Below are positions 1 to 7,239 of a stretch of DNA of 12,372 nt, one piece after another. The translations under genes and the position numbers were made by a program. The notes beneath the pieces are model-generated. The model saw nothing but the letters and a program-made list of their open reading frames with translations. It did not search any database and was not told the origin of the DNA. Positions within the stretch are counted from its first letter, which is position 1. Every line of letters begins with the position of its first letter. This stretch comes from Bacteroidia bacterium (lineage in GTDB: Bacteria > Bacteroidota > Bacteroidia > Bacteroidales > Prolixibacteraceae): assembly GCA_025358395.1 (NCBI GenBank), contig JANYJT010000138.1, forward strand, positions 1 through 12,372, given 5' to 3'.

Positions 1-77
1 GAGAAAAATGCGATCTCCATCCCCGAAAAAAAGGCGGAGGCAATCATGGTGATGATAATGACCGACAGTTCGTTCAT
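1..77 (-). CDS. CNNM/CorC-type (hemolysin-family) membrane protein, N-terminal fragment
   Basis: Only the first 25 codons are inside the window; the gene continues past base 1. It starts at an ATG (bases 77-75), 15 bases after the lptC stop. The visible N-terminus is one hydrophobic segment beginning MNELSVIIITMIAS and leading into the motif FFSGMEIAFF. That small-residue/SGxEIAF pattern is typical of the first membrane helix of the CNNM (DUF21) domain, which in full-length proteins is followed by CBS domains and a CorC/HlyC domain. Family members are inner-membrane proteins linked to divalent-cation (magnesium/cobalt) efflux or homeostasis; the old name hemolysin is historical. In Bacteroidetes this type of gene commonly follows lptC, which supports the call. 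The CBS and CorC parts cannot be seen, so the exact subfamily is open. Confidence 0.75.
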   Translation of the reverse strand, partial: MNELSVIIITMIASAFFSGMEIAFF

Positions 78-92
78 ATCGCAGGAGGTGTA

Positions 93-689
93 TTATTGCC
101 CTTCAATATACAGATGCCCCTTCGTTTTCATAAAGGACCATTTTGACATTTGGGTATCCGATTTAAATCCTCCGGTTCCGGTAATATATTGGTCTCCCTT
201 CTTTATGCTGACAAACTGATCAGAAAAGATCAGATCTTCCGCTTCGTGGTATTTCAATTCTTCCGATTTTAGCGTATCCCCTTGGCTGTTAACAAGAACC
301 ACATTTCCAAACGCTTCCCATTTTTTGTCCAGATCATAGTATTTGCCTCGGTTACCAGACATTTGAGAGATGATCTTTTTGTTTTGATCGTATCGTTGCA
401 TGATAAACCCATCCGGGAAATCCTTGTAAGGTTTTTTGGGATCGTTGTATATTAGAAATTTAGGAGCTTGCAAATGGTATTTGACAACACCTGAATCGGT
501 GTAAAAAGTCTCGTAATTTATGGCTTCCATGGTCAGGAAGTTGTTGTCGGCCAAAAGCTCAGGTGGAATATCCGTAGATACCTTTGTCTGACAAGAGAGC
601 AACAGCCAAAAAAATAGCGCAACGAAAAAGCTGCCAATACTTTTATAGTTATTGTTTTGCTGAATTCCCTTTTTGCCGAAAATCCTCAT
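93..689 (-). CDS. lptC: LPS export ABC transporter periplasmic protein LptC (lipoprotein form)
   Basis: This 198-residue protein fits LptC, the periplasmic bridge that takes lipopolysaccharide from the LptBFG transporter and passes it on toward LptA and the outer membrane. A charged N-terminus is followed by a hydrophobic stretch (about residues 19-31) ending in LLLSC, a lipobox with Cys33 as the probable lipid-anchored residue. E. coli LptC instead keeps a transmembrane helix; the lipoprotein form is usual in Bacteroidetes. The rest alternates short beta-strands with turns, including SGNRGKYYDLDKKWEAFGNV (about 111-130) and GDTLKSEELKYHEAEDLIFS (about 137-156). This 'destroy the motif / lose function / keep on membrane' style of beta-jellyroll repeat is seen in LptC/LptA-like proteins. 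The ATG start lies 3 bases after the stop of the preceding small gene, and the CNNM gene follows 15 bases downstream, so it is in the operon. The family call is confident; orthology rests on pattern and context. Confidence 0.85.
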   Translation of the reverse strand: MRIFGKKGIQQNNNYKSIGSFFVALFFWLLLSCQTKVSTDIPPELLADNNFLTMEAINYETFYTDSGVVKYHLQAPKFLIYNDPKKPYKDFPDGFIMQRYDQNKKIISQMSGNRGKYYDLDKKWEAFGNVVLVNSQGDTLKSEELKYHEAEDLIFSDQFVSIKKGDQYITGTGGFKSDTQMSKWSFMKTKGHLYIEGQ

Positions 690-692
690 TGT

Positions 693-1040
693 TTATGGTT
701 TGGTTTTGGCTGATTCTGAAGTGGCGCCCATCTTGTTATCTGAATTGAGTTCGAAATCAAGGTAATCACGTTCATTTGGGTCAATGGCAATTTTTGTTTC
801 CTGATTGTTGAAAGTAAGCTTAATCCACTCAGACTTGCTATCAGCTTTCAGTTTATATTTTCCATCGAAGCTGGTATAATAGGAAGCCTTTGATTTGTGG
901 ACTGTAACCAGAACACCTGAAGCAGGTTTCCCTTTCCTGTAAATGGTTCCTTGCAGTACTTTTGCTTTTCCGAAGCTACTTAAGCTTAAGAAAGCCAGGC
1001 ACAAAGCCAATACTTGAAAACGCTTCAAATGATTATCCAT
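693..1040 (-). CDS. small exported carboxypeptidase-D regulatory-like protein, function unknown
   Basis: This 115-residue protein is read from the ATG at base 1040. Residues 1-26 form a signal peptide (basic start MDNHLKRF, hydrophobic core, probable cleavage after GKA). The mature part, about 90 residues, is a single beta-sandwich of the carboxypeptidase regulatory (CarboxypepD_reg-like) type: VLQGTIYRKGKPASGVLVTV (28-47), then an aromatic strand, FDGKYKLKA (58-66), and a last strand before a polar, disordered-looking tail. In Bacteroidetes this domain usually heads TonB-dependent receptors; here it stands alone. An in-frame TTG at 1061 would add seven residues and overlap the upstream stop as TTGA; I prefer the ATG because it gives a compact signal peptide and a 17-base gap. 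It lies between an outer-membrane protein and lptC, suggesting an envelope role. No catalytic residues are visible. Confidence 0.75.
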   Translation of the reverse strand: MDNHLKRFQVLALCLAFLSLSSFGKAKVLQGTIYRKGKPASGVLVTVHKSKASYYTSFDGKYKLKADSKSEWIKLTFNNQETKIAIDPNERDYLDFELNSDNKMGATSESAKTKP

Positions 1041-1057
1041 TGATCGGAAAATTTTGA

Positions 1058-2344
1058 TCAATCAAATTTTGCCTTGAGGAACCACCTGTCCCAAAGAAGG
1101 AAATGCACAGTTATTTTTGCGTATCTTTCTCTGATCAGGTTATTATTTGTGGTGCCCATTTGTCCTATTTCGCCCGCAATGTTCAGCATAGATCTTGATC
1201 TGCCCATGGGCAAACCAATTCCAAAAGTGGCAGCATAACCTTTTATCTGAGAACCATTGAGTATCAGATATGAATTTTCCACGTTCCCACCCAGACGATA
1301 TTGTACCCTTTCCCAATAACTCCTGATAGAATACATGTTGGGAGTGTATTCGAGACCCGCAGAATATTTGCTGCTATTTGAAAAATAGTTTACCTGCTGA
1401 CCAAGGAACTGAGCCTCCTTCCATTTCTGAAACAACGCGTCAGCACCAATTGTGATTTTACTTTTGATTGAATAAGAAAATCCGATTCCATAAGACATTG
1501 GTATTTGCAATCCTTTGTTATCAGAAACAACATGCTGTATTGTGTCAACGATTGCAGAAGTAGAACCCCTGAAGAGTGATCTTTCTTCAAGAATTGTATA
1601 GTTTGAGTTGATATTTATTTTAGGGTCAAAAGTCGCCCCCAGGACGAATATGTTGTTGTTTTTTGTCGCAACATGATATTGTATTCCACTTGAAATACCA
1701 AATCCATGGGCAGTAAGGCTGTTGTCCTTCAAGTAGTCATAGGTATTGATATCGTTTGGAGCATAGATATAGGTATTGTCTGTTATTTTGCCAAATAAGA
1801 ACCAGGTATTAACACCCAAAGAAAGGTGTTTGCCCAAATTTATGGCGTTTCCAATGTAAAATTTGGTCAGGGTCCCTGATCCGCTGAAAGAAGAATTTAC
1901 CATCAGGTCGGATGCTCCTTCAGATGAAGTAATTTTGTATCCTTTAGACGCATATGGCATGATTCCAAAGGATCCGGCCCACCATCTGGTGTATGGAATG
2001 GCAAAAGTAAGATGGTTGAAATTCACATTGTTCCTTGTATTATTACTCGTGGCAGTTTGTGAATAAGTAAATTTGGAATCCAATCCAAACTGCATCATGA
2101 AAGTCAGTGAATCAATAGATGTATATGAAGCAGGATTGGCTGTATTGATCTGAAAACCATTTCGGGTACCAATTCCTATTCCGCCCATGCCATCACCTTT
2201 TCCAAAACTGGTACCATTCATGGTTCCAAATCCATAACGGGAATAGGGAGAGCTTGTGCTGCTGCTATTTTGTCCGAACATAACTGTCGGAACGATCAGA
2301 ATCAAGACGATTAAAAGGTGTTTCAATTTATTGCTTTTCAACAT
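1058..2344 (-). CDS. outer-membrane beta-barrel protein of the kind found after coaX
   Basis: This 428-residue protein begins at the ATG at 2344 with a clear signal peptide (basic MLKSNKLKH, then a hydrophobic core, cleavage likely after VMFGQ at about residue 25). The mature N-terminus carries SPYSRYGFG (32-40), GMGGIGIG (52-59) and NPASYTSIDSL (70-80). This pattern recurs in Bacteroidetes outer-membrane proteins distantly like the FadL/OMPP1 and PorV/PorQ barrels. The rest is a run of alternating amphipathic strands with frequent aromatic residues, as expected for a barrel, ending ITVHFLLWDRWFLKAKF. The substrate is unknown. It overlaps the end of coaX by 17 bases (2328-2344), so translation is probably coupled. 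An in-frame TTG at 2353 would extend the overlap and adds nothing recognisable, so the ATG is chosen. It could be a transporter, a structural porin or an accessory envelope protein. Confidence 0.8.
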   Translation of the reverse strand: MLKSNKLKHLLIVLILIVPTVMFGQNSSSTSSPYSRYGFGTMNGTSFGKGDGMGGIGIGTRNGFQINTANPASYTSIDSLTFMMQFGLDSKFTYSQTATSNNTRNNVNFNHLTFAIPYTRWWAGSFGIMPYASKGYKITSSEGASDLMVNSSFSGSGTLTKFYIGNAINLGKHLSLGVNTWFLFGKITDNTYIYAPNDINTYDYLKDNSLTAHGFGISSGIQYHVATKNNNIFVLGATFDPKININSNYTILEERSLFRGSTSAIVDTIQHVVSDNKGLQIPMSYGIGFSYSIKSKITIGADALFQKWKEAQFLGQQVNYFSNSSKYSAGLEYTPNMYSIRSYWERVQYRLGGNVENSYLILNGSQIKGYAATFGIGLPMGRSRSMLNIAGEIGQMGTTNNNLIRERYAKITVHFLLWDRWFLKAKFD

Positions 2345-3062
2345 TATATTCAAGAATTCGGTTTAAACCTATGAGTGTGACCTCAAATTTTACAAATATG
2401 GGATTTTTTAATCTTCTTTCAAAGAATTGGGCATCTCCGCCAGTCAGGACCGGCTGTATTTCCGGCATCTTATTTCGGATCATGTCAATCGTTCCGTCGA
2501 TTTCGAAGACCATGCCATTGATAATGCCTGCACGAATTGCCTCTTCTGTAGACTGACCAATGTCCGTAAAATCATCAGAGGCATTTACCATTGGTAATTT
2601 TTTTGTGAATTCATGCAGCGCGCGAAACCTGCTAACCAATCCAGGAGAGATATTGCCTCCGACAAAAGTTCCGTTTCCATCGATCAGGTCAAAGGTTATT
2701 GCCGTACCTGCATCAATGACCAGCAGATCCTTGCCGGGGAACAGCTTATGCGCGCCAATGGCTGTGGCCAGGCGATCCAGACCAAGGGTTTCAGGAGTTT
2801 TATACAGGTTCCTTAAAGGCATTGGAGTATTGCTGCTTAACTCAAGAAAATAGGAAAATTTGGTTTTAAAGAAGTTTACCACAGTCGGATCAACAGTGGA
2901 GACGGATGAAAGGATCACACTTTCCAAATCTGGAAATCTGACCTGTAATTCCTTAAGCTGCCCGATCAGAAGTTCGTCAACTGTCAAAGAATCCACCAGC
3001 ACTCCCTTCAAAAAGAGGGCTAGTTTCGTACGACTGTTACCTATATCAACAATCAGGTTCAA
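2328..3062 (-). CDS. coaX: type III pantothenate kinase
   Basis: CoaX phosphorylates pantothenate with ATP, the first committed step of coenzyme A synthesis, in the cytoplasm. The 244-residue length is normal for the family. Landmarks of the ASKHA fold are in order: the phosphate-binding loop DIGNSRTK (6-13), LGLDRLA (93-99), VIDAGTAITFDLI (115-127), GGNISPG (135-141), GQSTEEAIRAG (169-179) and TGGDA (207-211). The start must be the TTG at 3062-3060: an in-frame stop lies just upstream, and the next methionine (residue 81) would delete the essential N-terminal loop. That TTG overlaps the nadC stop TGA in a 4-base TTGA, so translation is probably coupled to nadC. The 3' end overlaps the following outer-membrane protein gene by 17 bases. 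Type III kinases are not expected to show feedback inhibition by CoA, unlike CoaA (family knowledge). Confidence 0.95.
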   Translation of the reverse strand: MNLIVDIGNSRTKLALFLKGVLVDSLTVDELLIGQLKELQVRFPDLESVILSSVSTVDPTVVNFFKTKFSYFLELSSNTPMPLRNLYKTPETLGLDRLATAIGAHKLFPGKDLLVIDAGTAITFDLIDGNGTFVGGNISPGLVSRFRALHEFTKKLPMVNASDDFTDIGQSTEEAIRAGIINGMVFEIDGTIDMIRNKMPEIQPVLTGGDAQFFERRLKNPIFVKFEVTLIGLNRILEYNVEKQ

Positions 3063-3910
3063 AATAAATCAGTTTTGATGTTCATACTGATATCAAGTGC
3101 CGTAACAGAATGCGTCAATGCTCCAATGGAAATGTAATCCACCCCGGTGGCTGCTACTTCTTTCACCCTTTCGATGCTCATGTTGCCCGAAGCCTCCACT
3201 TTGGCACGGTGGTCGATTATGCCAACACATCTTTTCATCATTTCGCTCGACATGTTATCCAGCATAATGATATCGGCATTCATCTCCAGGGCTTCCTGAA
3301 CCTCTGCGACAGAAGTGGTTTCTACTTCTATCTTCATGTCGGAAGGTACCTGTTTCCTGATTTGTTCGACTGCATTCTTAATTCCGCCGGCGACTTTGAT
3401 ATGGTTGTCCTTTATCAGGACCATGTCATAAAGGCCAATCCGGTGGTTTTCTCCACCACCTGCCTTAACTGCGTATTTATCCAATAACCTCAACCCAGGT
3501 ACAGTCTTTCGGGTATCCAGAATTTTGACATCGTAATTCGCCACTTGATGAACAAAGAGATTGGTCATAGTCGCGATTCCACTCATTCTTTGCAGGAAGT
3601 TGAGGGCAAGCCTTTCTCCTGAAAGCAAGGCACGATACGATCCGCTCAGTTCGACCAGCAGTGTTCCGTTTTCAACTTTGTCTCCATCCTTGACGAGTGG
3701 ATTCCATGTAATCCGGGGAGAAAGTGATCTGAAAACAGCCTCAGCTACTTGCAAGCCTGCAATAACACCTGCAGATTTGGCAATCATGGTCGCAGAGCGC
3801 TCCATCGTTTCAGGTATCAGCGCATTGGTGGTAATATCTCCGGTTCCAATATCTTCTTCAAGTGCCTGTTTAATCAGGATTTCAAGATGTTTTATCTTTT
3901 GTTTATCCAT
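3059..3910 (-). CDS. nadC: nicotinate-nucleotide pyrophosphorylase (carboxylating), quinolinate phosphoribosyltransferase
   Basis: NadC converts quinolinate and PRPP to nicotinate mononucleotide, CO2 and pyrophosphate, the third step of de novo NAD synthesis. The 283 residues match the family length. Motifs in order: EEDIGTGDITT (18-28), ERLALNFLQRMSGIAT (99-114), LDTRKTVPGLR (131-141), the substrate-binding KAGGGENHR (149-157), KDNH (167-170), EVET (195-198), LDNM (217-220), EASGNMS (239-245) and ISIGALTHS (260-268). The basic residues that bind quinolinate and PRPP phosphates (Arg and Lys within LDTRK, NHR and KDN) are all present, so it should be active. The ATG at 3910 is only 2 bases after the nadB stop, giving a nadB-nadC unit that supplies consecutive pathway enzymes except for NadA. 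Its stop overlaps the coaX start. Confidence 0.96.
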   Translation of the reverse strand: MDKQKIKHLEILIKQALEEDIGTGDITTNALIPETMERSATMIAKSAGVIAGLQVAEAVFRSLSPRITWNPLVKDGDKVENGTLLVELSGSYRALLSGERLALNFLQRMSGIATMTNLFVHQVANYDVKILDTRKTVPGLRLLDKYAVKAGGGENHRIGLYDMVLIKDNHIKVAGGIKNAVEQIRKQVPSDMKIEVETTSVAEVQEALEMNADIIMLDNMSSEMMKRCVGIIDHRAKVEASGNMSIERVKEVAATGVDYISIGALTHSVTALDISMNIKTDLF

Positions 3911-3912
3911 TT

Positions 3913-5490
3913 TTATAACTTGATTCTGACCTTTTCAGTGGTAAGACTCTTATCCTTTTCCTGAATAATATGATAGGCCATGCCGGCTGATTCTTCAGGG
4001 AAATCGGATCTCACATGCCCACCGCGGCTCTCCGCTCTTTCCAATGCAGAGATACAAATAAGACGACAGACCGTTGCGAGTTCATTGATCTTCTTTTCGT
4101 TGTAGTCTTGGTTGTTAACAGGGTGCATCAGAATAATTTCATTTATCCTTTTCAAAGCAGCAGACATCTCATCCTTATTCCTGACAATACCAACCTGGTT
4201 GCCCATCAATTGTGACAATTCGTTTTTGATCGCAAGGTAAGATTCATCTGTAGCACTGTTGAGGACCACCTTTTCCATGGGATGAACTTTCCCCGTAGGC
4301 GCCGGTAAATCTTTGGCCTTGTCAACAATTCTTTTTCCGTATACCAGACATTCCAGGAGTGAGTTACTGGCGAGCCTGTTGGCTCCCATTACTCCTGATG
4401 ATGCCACTTCACCGCATGCAAACAATCCGATGATATTGGTCTGGCCCCAAACGTCTGTTCTTACGCCTCCAACAGTATAATGCGCAGCTGGTGAAATGGG
4501 TATCAGATCATTTGCCAGATCGATTCCGAAACCGTTTAATTTGGCGTCTATCGAATGAAATCGTTCTTTAAGGAAGGAAGCATCCAAATGCTTCAGGCTT
4601 AAGAAAACGGTCGAATCAGTTTCGAGCATCCTTTTAAAAATGGCAGATGCGACAACATCTCTGGGTGCTAACTCAGCCATGGGATGGAGGTTCAGCATGA
4701 ATCGTTTCCCAAATTTGTCAATCAGATGTGCCCCTTCTCCGCGAACCGCTTCACTGATCAGATAAGCATCTTCGCCATCTACAGCGAGTGCAGTGGGGTG
4801 AAATTGAATAAATTCCATATCGGCCAATTTCGCACCGGCCTGCCATGCAAGGGCGAATCCATCGCCGGTGGCAGTATAGGGATTGGTCGAGCGGGCATAG
4901 ATTCGGGATAAGCCTCCTGTTGCAAGGATGGTGGCTTTGGTATTGAAAACAGCATTTTCCCCGGTAGTGTAATCCAGGGTCTGGATACCGGTGCAAACTC
5001 CATTTCGCGTGAATATATTTACTGCAGTAGTATATTCAAAGGTTGTAATCTGAGGATTTGATATGATTTGCCGAAGCATAAAACCGGTCATTACTTTGCC
5101 GGTTGCATCCCCATCGGCATGCAGAATCCGCCTGCGAGAATGTCCTCCTTCGAGACCAAGCAACAATTCACCATTTGATTCCTTGTCGAATTCCAGGCCC
5201 ATATGGATCATTGTGCGAACTTGCTCAAGGCCTTCATTGACCAGAATGGATACTGCATCATGATCACAAAGGCCTCTGCCTGCCGTGAGCGTATCATTGA
5301 AATGGAAGAGCGGATGATCGTCTGATCCGATGGCTGCAGCAATTCCGCCTTGTGCATGGTATGAATTGCTTACATCAAGCTCTGATTTTGAAATAAGGGC
5401 TACCGTTCCGTGGGCGGAGGCGTGATAGGCGGCCAATAGTCCTGCCAGTCCGCTGCCGATCACTACAAAATCAAAATTATATTGCTTCAT
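3913..5490 (-). CDS. nadB: L-aspartate oxidase
   Basis: NadB is the FAD enzyme that oxidises L-aspartate to iminoaspartate, which NadA then condenses with dihydroxyacetone phosphate to quinolinate. The 525 residues match the full family length. The N-terminal FAD dinucleotide-binding loop VIGSGLAGLLAA is at 10-21. It is followed by SYHAQGGIAAA (43-53), GGHSRRRILHADGDATG (115-131), EFIQFHPTAL (226-235), SEAVRGEGAHLID (246-258), APRDVV (275-280), AAHYTVGGVRTD (335-346) and FACGEVASSGVMGANRLASNSLLE (split at the FAD site, 357-380). The conserved substrate-region residues R277, H337 and R372 by position in these motifs are intact. The C-terminal helical domain distinguishes it from succinate dehydrogenase/fumarate reductase flavoproteins only weakly, but the adjacent nadC settles the call. 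It is the first gene of the operon, with a candidate promoter about 35 bases upstream. Confidence 0.96.
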   Translation of the reverse strand: MKQYNFDFVVIGSGLAGLLAAYHASAHGTVALISKSELDVSNSYHAQGGIAAAIGSDDHPLFHFNDTLTAGRGLCDHDAVSILVNEGLEQVRTMIHMGLEFDKESNGELLLGLEGGHSRRRILHADGDATGKVMTGFMLRQIISNPQITTFEYTTAVNIFTRNGVCTGIQTLDYTTGENAVFNTKATILATGGLSRIYARSTNPYTATGDGFALAWQAGAKLADMEFIQFHPTALAVDGEDAYLISEAVRGEGAHLIDKFGKRFMLNLHPMAELAPRDVVASAIFKRMLETDSTVFLSLKHLDASFLKERFHSIDAKLNGFGIDLANDLIPISPAAHYTVGGVRTDVWGQTNIIGLFACGEVASSGVMGANRLASNSLLECLVYGKRIVDKAKDLPAPTGKVHPMEKVVLNSATDESYLAIKNELSQLMGNQVGIVRNKDEMSAALKRINEIILMHPVNNQDYNEKKINELATVCRLICISALERAESRGGHVRSDFPEESAGMAYHIIQEKDKSLTTEKVRIKL

Positions 5491-5524
5491 GAATATGAAT
5501 GGGTACCCTGGCTAAATTGAGCGA

Positions 5525-5557
5525 CAAAAGTAATACTTCTTAGCTAAAATAGGGAAA
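5525..5557 (-). promoter_or_regulatory. candidate Bacteroidetes-type promoter for the nadB operon
   Basis: On the minus strand TTTC (5557-5554) is followed by 21 bases and then TACTTTTG (5532-5525). This matches the Bacteroidetes sigma-ABfr consensus TTTG - 19 to 21 bases - TAnnTTTG, with one mismatch in the upstream box. Transcription would begin near base 5518, leaving a leader of about 28 bases before the nadB ATG. A second perfect downstream-box match, TATCTTTG (5593-5586), has a poorer upstream box. The consensus is short, so a chance match is possible. Confidence 0.45.
5528..5538. repeat. 11-bp perfect inverted repeat overlapping the nadB promoter
   Basis: AAGTA-A-TACTT is a perfect palindrome around a central base. 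It overlaps the downstream box of the candidate nadB promoter, where a repressor would block polymerase. I do not recognise it as the site of a known NAD regulator, and AT-rich palindromes of this size arise by chance. Confidence 0.25.
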
Positions 5558-5681
5558 GTGCCCCATATTTGTGAGAAGTAGGAGTCAAAGATAAATAGTA
5601 AAACCAGAGATAGCAGTTCGTTTAAATTTTGTTAACTAAAATTCTTTGAGGCGGTCTTATGAGGTCAATCGATCAAACATT

Positions 5682-5714
5682 AAAAAAGCCGTCGCAATGC
5701 ATGCAACGGCTTTT
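5682..5714 (-). terminator. intrinsic terminator after the Gfo/Idh/MocA gene
   Basis: The minus-strand transcript forms a 13-bp stem, AAAAGCCGTTGCA pairing with TGCGACGGCTTTT, with a 5-base loop and a run of six U (bases 5687-5682). One position pairs only as G-U on this strand, whereas the plus strand would have a C-A mismatch, so the hairpin favours minus-strand transcripts. It lies 25 bases after the stop at 5740 and separates this gene from the nadB operon. Confidence 0.85.
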
Positions 5715-5739
5715 AAAATTCTTGACAATCAGATTATTA

Positions 5740-7239
5740 TCATGCAGGCATCTCTGGTAAAGACCATGGCGCACGGTAAGTATGTTTGATCAGTTCTGCA
5801 GCAAAATCAGTTGCAGGAACAGGGTCAGTGTAGGTTTTATTGAATGTTGGGTGTCCATCTTTGATACTGAATTTATCTTCAACCACAATTTTGATTTTAT
5901 CATCAGCTGTGATATTGGTAAACTTCATGTTTGGTCCATCCCATTCTAATTCTTTGTTAAGTGTCTGAAGGCGGACAGCAAGGACTCCCATCACTACCAT
6001 TTCATTGAAAGGTCCTGCCATGCTGAAATCAGAAGCAGTTTTTACGCGGGCAGCAGGCGATTCTTTTGCAGCGCGAACCCAATCCATTTCGTGTGAAAGA
6101 GGCTCAACACGGCGACGGAATTTAGGTGCATTCTCTGGTTTTTCAACTTTACCATCCGGGCGTAAGATCCATGGACGTACACCATAACATCCGCAAACCA
6201 AAATCCCTTTGGTTCCGTGGAAGAAGACACAACCACCCGAATCATTGGGTTCTTTGCCTGCAGGCCAGGCAGCAGGAAGCATCGGTTTCACACCACCGTC
6301 AAACCAATAGACTTCAACCTGCGGAAGCTTAACCTTGGCATTCTTTGCAGTTGGTCTTGCAGGGAACGTAAGTTTCACACTCTGTGCAGTAGGCGCACAA
6401 TCCTGTAACAATAAGGTTGAATTACCCTGAGCTTTGATAGGATAGCCTAGTTTTAGACCCATAAACACCGGATGAAGGATATGACAAGCCATGTCGCCCA
6501 GTGCACCGGTCCCATAAGCCCACCAGCCGCGCCAGTTCCATGGGTGGTATATTTCATTGTATGGACGCATTTTTGCCGGACCGGTAAATAAATCCCAATC
6601 CAATGTCTCCGGAACCCATTGACCCTGTTTAGGCGTATTTAACCCTTGGGGCCAAATAGGTCTGTCAGTAAATGCTTCAACCTTGGTGACTTCACCAATT
6701 TCACCATTAGCGATCCATTCGCAAGTTAAGTTAACACCTTCACCAGATGAACCCTGGTTGCCCATTTGGGTAGCAACCTGATATTTGTCAGCCAGTTTGG
6801 TCAACAACCTTGATTCGTAAACAGTGTGGGTAAGTGGTTTTTGTACATAGACACTTTTCCCCATGGTAATGGCATGAGAAGCAATAATTGCATGTGTGTG
6901 GTCGGCTGTAGCTACCAAAACAGCATCAATTGATTTACCCAGTTGATCGTACATAACTCTCCAGTCTTTGTACTTCTTTGCACCCGGAAAATCTTTGAAA
7001 CAGACGTCTGCGTAAGCCCAGTCAACATCACACAAACCAACGATGTTTTCAGATTTTAAGTTCTTTAAATTGCCATGTCCCATACCTCCGACGCCAACAG
7101 CAGCAATATTAAGCTTGTCGCTTGGCGCCTGATGTCCCAAACCTGCAATTGTGTTGGAAGGCAGGACTGTAATGGCTGCCGCTGCTGCAGCACCGGTTCC
7201 CAAAAATCCCCTTCTAGAAACTTTGTTTTTCTCCTTCAT
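5740..7239 (-). CDS. Tat-exported Gfo/Idh/MocA-family oxidoreductase
   Basis: This 499-residue protein starts with a twin-arginine signal (VSRRGFLG at 7-14, alanine-rich core to about 26), so it is probably folded with its cofactor before export. The mature part opens with a Rossmann NAD(P) loop, AAVGVGGMGHGN (46-57), then the acidic LCDVDW (69-74), VATADHTHAIIASHA (109-123) and YVQKPLTHTVYE (131-142). The last occupies the place of the family's EKP signature with Gln for Glu, as in a set of secreted relatives. The C-terminal alpha/beta substrate domain carries NWRGWWAYGTGALGDMACH (235-253). Family members oxidise, reduce or hydrolyse sugars and sugar derivatives with bound NAD; the substrate cannot be read here. 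It has its own terminator and no sugar-use neighbours, so it appears to be transcribed alone. A GH109 glycosidase is possible but not supported. Confidence 0.88.
   Translation of the reverse strand: MKEKNKVSRRGFLGTGAAAAAAITVLPSNTIAGLGHQAPSDKLNIAAVGVGGMGHGNLKNLKSENIVGLCDVDWAYADVCFKDFPGAKKYKDWRVMYDQLGKSIDAVLVATADHTHAIIASHAITMGKSVYVQKPLTHTVYESRLLTKLADKYQVATQMGNQGSSGEGVNLTCEWIANGEIGEVTKVEAFTDRPIWPQGLNTPKQGQWVPETLDWDLFTGPAKMRPYNEIYHPWNWRGWWAYGTGALGDMACHILHPVFMGLKLGYPIKAQGNSTLLLQDCAPTAQSVKLTFPARPTAKNAKVKLPQVEVYWFDGGVKPMLPAAWPAGKEPNDSGGCVFFHGTKGILVCGCYGVRPWILRPDGKVEKPENAPKFRRRVEPLSHEMDWVRAAKESPAARVKTASDFSMAGPFNEMVVMGVLAVRLQTLNKELEWDGPNMKFTNITADDKIKIVVEDKFSIKDGHPTFNKTYTDPVPATDFAAELIKHTYRAPWSLPEMPA

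Noticed and set aside
81..90. AGGAGGTG on the plus strand resembles a strong ribosome binding site
   Set aside because: No plus-strand gene follows; the region is the junction between lptC and the CNNM gene on the other strand.
1059..1061. TTG start for the small carboxypeptidase-D-like protein, overlapping the previous stop as TTGA
   Set aside because: Possible and parallel to coaX, but an ATG seven codons later gives a typical signal peptide, so the longer form is not needed.
1863..2066. Plus-strand open frame of 67 codons
   Set aside because: It lies inside the well-supported outer-membrane protein gene and looks like no protein family; it is an antisense shadow.
2351..2353. TTG start for the outer-membrane protein
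   Set aside because: The ATG three codons later directly precedes a textbook signal peptide.
5501..5508. GGGTACCC palindrome in the nadB leader
   Set aside because: A self-complementary 8-mer without loop or flanking pairing; no reason to call it an operator.
5740..7239. Assignment as GH109 alpha-N-acetylgalactosaminidase
   Set aside because: Fold and export signal are compatible, but no substrate-specific motif is recognised and no glycan-use neighbours exist.
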